The notes below the pieces were generated by a model. It saw nothing but the letters and a program-made list of their open reading frames with translations. It was not told where the DNA came from and searched no databases. 20,623 nt of DNA from a virus: positions 1-20,623 of the IMG/VR virus record IMGVR_UViG_3300023174_000747; one strand, given 5' to 3'. Made by a program: the position numbers and the translations under genes. Positions within the stretch are counted from its first letter, which is position 1. Each line of letters begins with the position of its first letter. Positions 19,222 through 20,623 of this stretch are shown in pieces.

Positions 19222-19623
19222 ATGACTAATAGAATCCTTAAATTCCGAGTTTGGGATAAACTAGCAAAACAATTCACCTATCCAGACAAAGGATATCAGG
19301 GACATTATGTTCTTACTTTGAACGGACAGTTTCAAAACCTTCAGAATGGTTCTGGTGGGGATGAATATGTTGTTCAACAATGGACTGGACTAAGAGATTC
19401 AAAATGGGTTGAGATTTACGAAGGAGATATTATAAGAGGTAAATTTTTTGATACTGACTACAGACATCTCAAAACGGTTAATTCTGAAGTTGTTTGGATG
19501 GAAAGATATGCTTGTTTTAATATAGGTATTGAAGAATGGAGATACAGTGGAGAACCTGTAACTATTATTGGAAATATTTTCGAAAATAGTGAACTTTTAA
19601 ACAATGAACTGGAGAAAAATTAA
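19222..19623 (+). CDS. YopX-like protein (second of three)
   Basis: A 133-residue protein with KFRVWDKLAKQF, VVQQWTGLRDSKWVEIYEGDII and the end VTIIGNIFENSELLNNELEKN. These three blocks match YopX. The ELL end is shared word for word with the next gene's C-terminus at the DNA level (22 nt; see findings). Function unknown; common in phages of Firmicutes and Bacteroidota. Confidence 0.88.
   Translation: MTNRILKFRVWDKLAKQFTYPDKGYQGHYVLTLNGQFQNLQNGSGGDEYVVQQWTGLRDSKWVEIYEGDIIRGKFFDTDYRHLKTVNSEVVWMERYACFNIGIEEWRYSGEPVTIIGNIFENSELLNNELEKN
19587..19608 (+). repeat. 22-nt exact direct repeat, copy 1
   Basis: This 22-nt segment at the end of the YopX gene recurs exactly at 19934-19955, at the end of the next gene, 347 nt downstream. 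It codes for SELLNNE in both and contains an ATG; in copy 2 that ATG (19951) is the start of the following gene. Confidence 0.9.
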
Positions 19624-19628
19624 AACTT

Positions 19629-19961
19629 ATGCCATGCCATAGTGGATATTCCGATTTAGAATTAAAATTAAAGGACGATGTACACGATATATCACTTGAG
19701 CTTGATCTAACCACGAGGTTTGCTTGTGAATGTTTAACCAAATTAGAAGAAGAAAATTCTCCAATACCAGAGTATATTAAAGATTGGTGGGAACAACATA
19801 AAGAGTGGGATAGAAATAGAAAGCGAGAAGAAATTGAGCAAGCACAAAAAGACCTAATAAATGAAGATAGAAAGAAATGGCAACAAATAAAAAACGCTAT
19901 GGAAAATGGCATAGAAGCAATTTTTCCTCATGGTAGTGAACTTTTAAACAATGAAAATTAA
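19629..19961 (+). CDS. Phage hypothetical protein, 110 aa
   Basis: MPCHSGYSDLELKLKDDVHDISLELDLTTRFACECLTKLEEE, then a Trp-rich charged helix (YIKDWWEQHKEWDRNRKREEIEQAQKDL). The MPC start and Asp/Glu-rich first helix with a CxC are, from memory, known from a family of small phage proteins of unknown role. Its C-terminal GSELLNNEN derives from a 22-nt segment shared with the YopX gene, suggesting its original end was replaced. Confidence 0.75.
   Translation: MPCHSGYSDLELKLKDDVHDISLELDLTTRFACECLTKLEEENSPIPEYIKDWWEQHKEWDRNRKREEIEQAQKDLINEDRKKWQQIKNAMENGIEAIFPHGSELLNNEN
19934..19955 (+). repeat. 22-nt exact direct repeat, copy 2
   Basis: Identical to 19587-19608. It spans the end of one gene and the start codon (19951) of the next, so it may have carried a ready-made stop/start junction when copied. 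Confidence 0.9.
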
Positions 19962-20157
19962 CATTGAAAATTCCCAAGTATTATCTGAAGATTTTACCAA
20001 GCATATTTGTGTTGTAGTTCTAAATCATTATATTGAACTCGAAAAGCAAATTATTGATGACAATAAAGATAATAGTGAGATGATAATAAAGTCTGAAAAA
20101 AACTTAAAACACTTGAAAGAATCAAAAAAGTATATACAATCATTTTATAAACAATGA
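19951..20157 (+). CDS. Small hypothetical protein, 68 aa
   Basis: Helical and highly charged (HYIELEKQIIDDNKDNSEMIIKSEKNLKHLKESKKYIQSFYK). It overlaps the gene before by 11 nt; the start codon lies in the 22-nt repeat. ATGA to the next gene. Function unknown. Confidence 0.7.
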   Translation: MKINIENSQVLSEDFTKHICVVVLNHYIELEKQIIDDNKDNSEMIIKSEKNLKHLKESKKYIQSFYKQ

Positions 20158-20612
20158 ATAGAATACCAAATTATAGAGTCTGGCACAAAATTGAAAAACG
20201 TTTTGTGGATTTGCGAAGCATTGATTTTGAGTTAGAGAAAATTGGTTATGATGCTTATAGAGAAGCAAACTACTATGATGTTGCTAAATTTGATGAGATA
20301 GTCTTTCAGCAATTTACTGGACTCTACGACAAGAACAAAAAACTAATCTATGAAGGTGACAGAGTAAGATTTGGCTATACTAAATACGAAGACTTTTTCG
20401 GTGAAGTTATATGGCTTAAAGACAGAGCAACATTTGGAGTTATAAATAAGAATTCTTTTGAAACTTTTGAAGACTTAATGAAATACATTGAAGTAGTTGG
20501 AAACATTTTTCAATTGCCTTGTAATCCAGATCACAATGGAGAATGTTTGGTTTGTGATTGTTGGTTGAGCGATTGTGAATTTATTAAAGAGAATAATGAT
20601 CAAGACATATAA
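20154..20612 (+). CDS. YopX-like protein with Cys-rich tail (third of three)
   Basis: A 152-residue protein with the YopX blocks YRVWHKIEKRF, VFQQFTGLYDKNKKLIYEGDRV and EVVGNIF, followed by an added C-terminal segment CNPDHNGECLVCDCWLSDC (five Cys, one His). Such a tail could bind zinc and is missing from the other two YopX proteins here. The partial gene at the window start also ends in a Cys cluster. Complete; ends 11 nt before the window end. Confidence 0.87.
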   Translation: MNRIPNYRVWHKIEKRFVDLRSIDFELEKIGYDAYREANYYDVAKFDEIVFQQFTGLYDKNKKLIYEGDRVRFGYTKYEDFFGEVIWLKDRATFGVINKNSFETFEDLMKYIEVVGNIFQLPCNPDHNGECLVCDCWLSDCEFIKENNDQDI

Positions 20613-20623
20613 ATTCACATTTA

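Overview
The window looks like an accessory, largely early, region of a large tailed phage of a Gram-negative bacterium. The signs are: every gene on the + strand; dozens of short genes joined by ATGA-type stop/start overlaps; low GC; two different RNA ligases; an HNH endonuclease; three YopX-like proteins; a phage-encoded tmRNA with tRNAs; and a lipoprotein with the topology of a one-piece spanin, which requires an outer membrane. Almost no gene has a Shine-Dalgarno sequence and the stops are those of the standard code. Lack of SD sequences is common in Bacteroidota and their phages, but the promoters seen here are sigma70-like (TTGACA/TATAAT), so the host phylum stays open.

Layout. 1-96: tail of an upstream gene. 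93-1983: an Rnl5-type RNA ligase and three small genes. 1996-3370: a gene-free stable-RNA island with a promoter, a densely folded unidentified RNA around tRNA-Ala(TGC), a tmRNA with an unusually long 33-residue tag, tRNA-Tyr(GTA), tRNA-Glu(CTC) and a terminator-like hairpin. 3379-3988: putative u-spanin. 4000-9500: small genes, an HNH endonuclease, a calcineurin-like phosphoesterase and a T4 Rnl1-like RNA ligase. 9500-14800: a lipoprotein with a possible Cys-His-Asp triad, a second phosphoesterase (LpxH-like), a YopX protein and many small unknowns, several of them membrane miniproteins. 14854-16115: an island of two tail-like genes ended by a striking branched RNA hairpin. 16120-20612: small unknowns, two more YopX proteins and traces of recent local duplication.

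Two regulatory patterns link the parts. Seven TTGAC/TTGCAT boxes with a -10 box at 16-18 nt spacing lie 35-39 nt before an ATG, so transcription would begin at or within a few bases of the start codon (leaderless or nearly leaderless mRNAs). A different motif, GATAARTA, lies 14-23 nt before the spanin-like gene, the other lipoprotein and both tail-like genes. These are the genes expected to be expressed late, so the motif may be the phage late promoter.

Inferred biology: the RNA ligases, tRNAs and tmRNA fit repair or replacement of translation RNAs damaged by host defence. The strongest candidates for something undescribed are the structured RNA around tRNA-Ala (2031-2710), the extended tmRNA tag and the three-hairpin RNA at 15976-16115. 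No database search was possible; family names rest on motifs read by eye.
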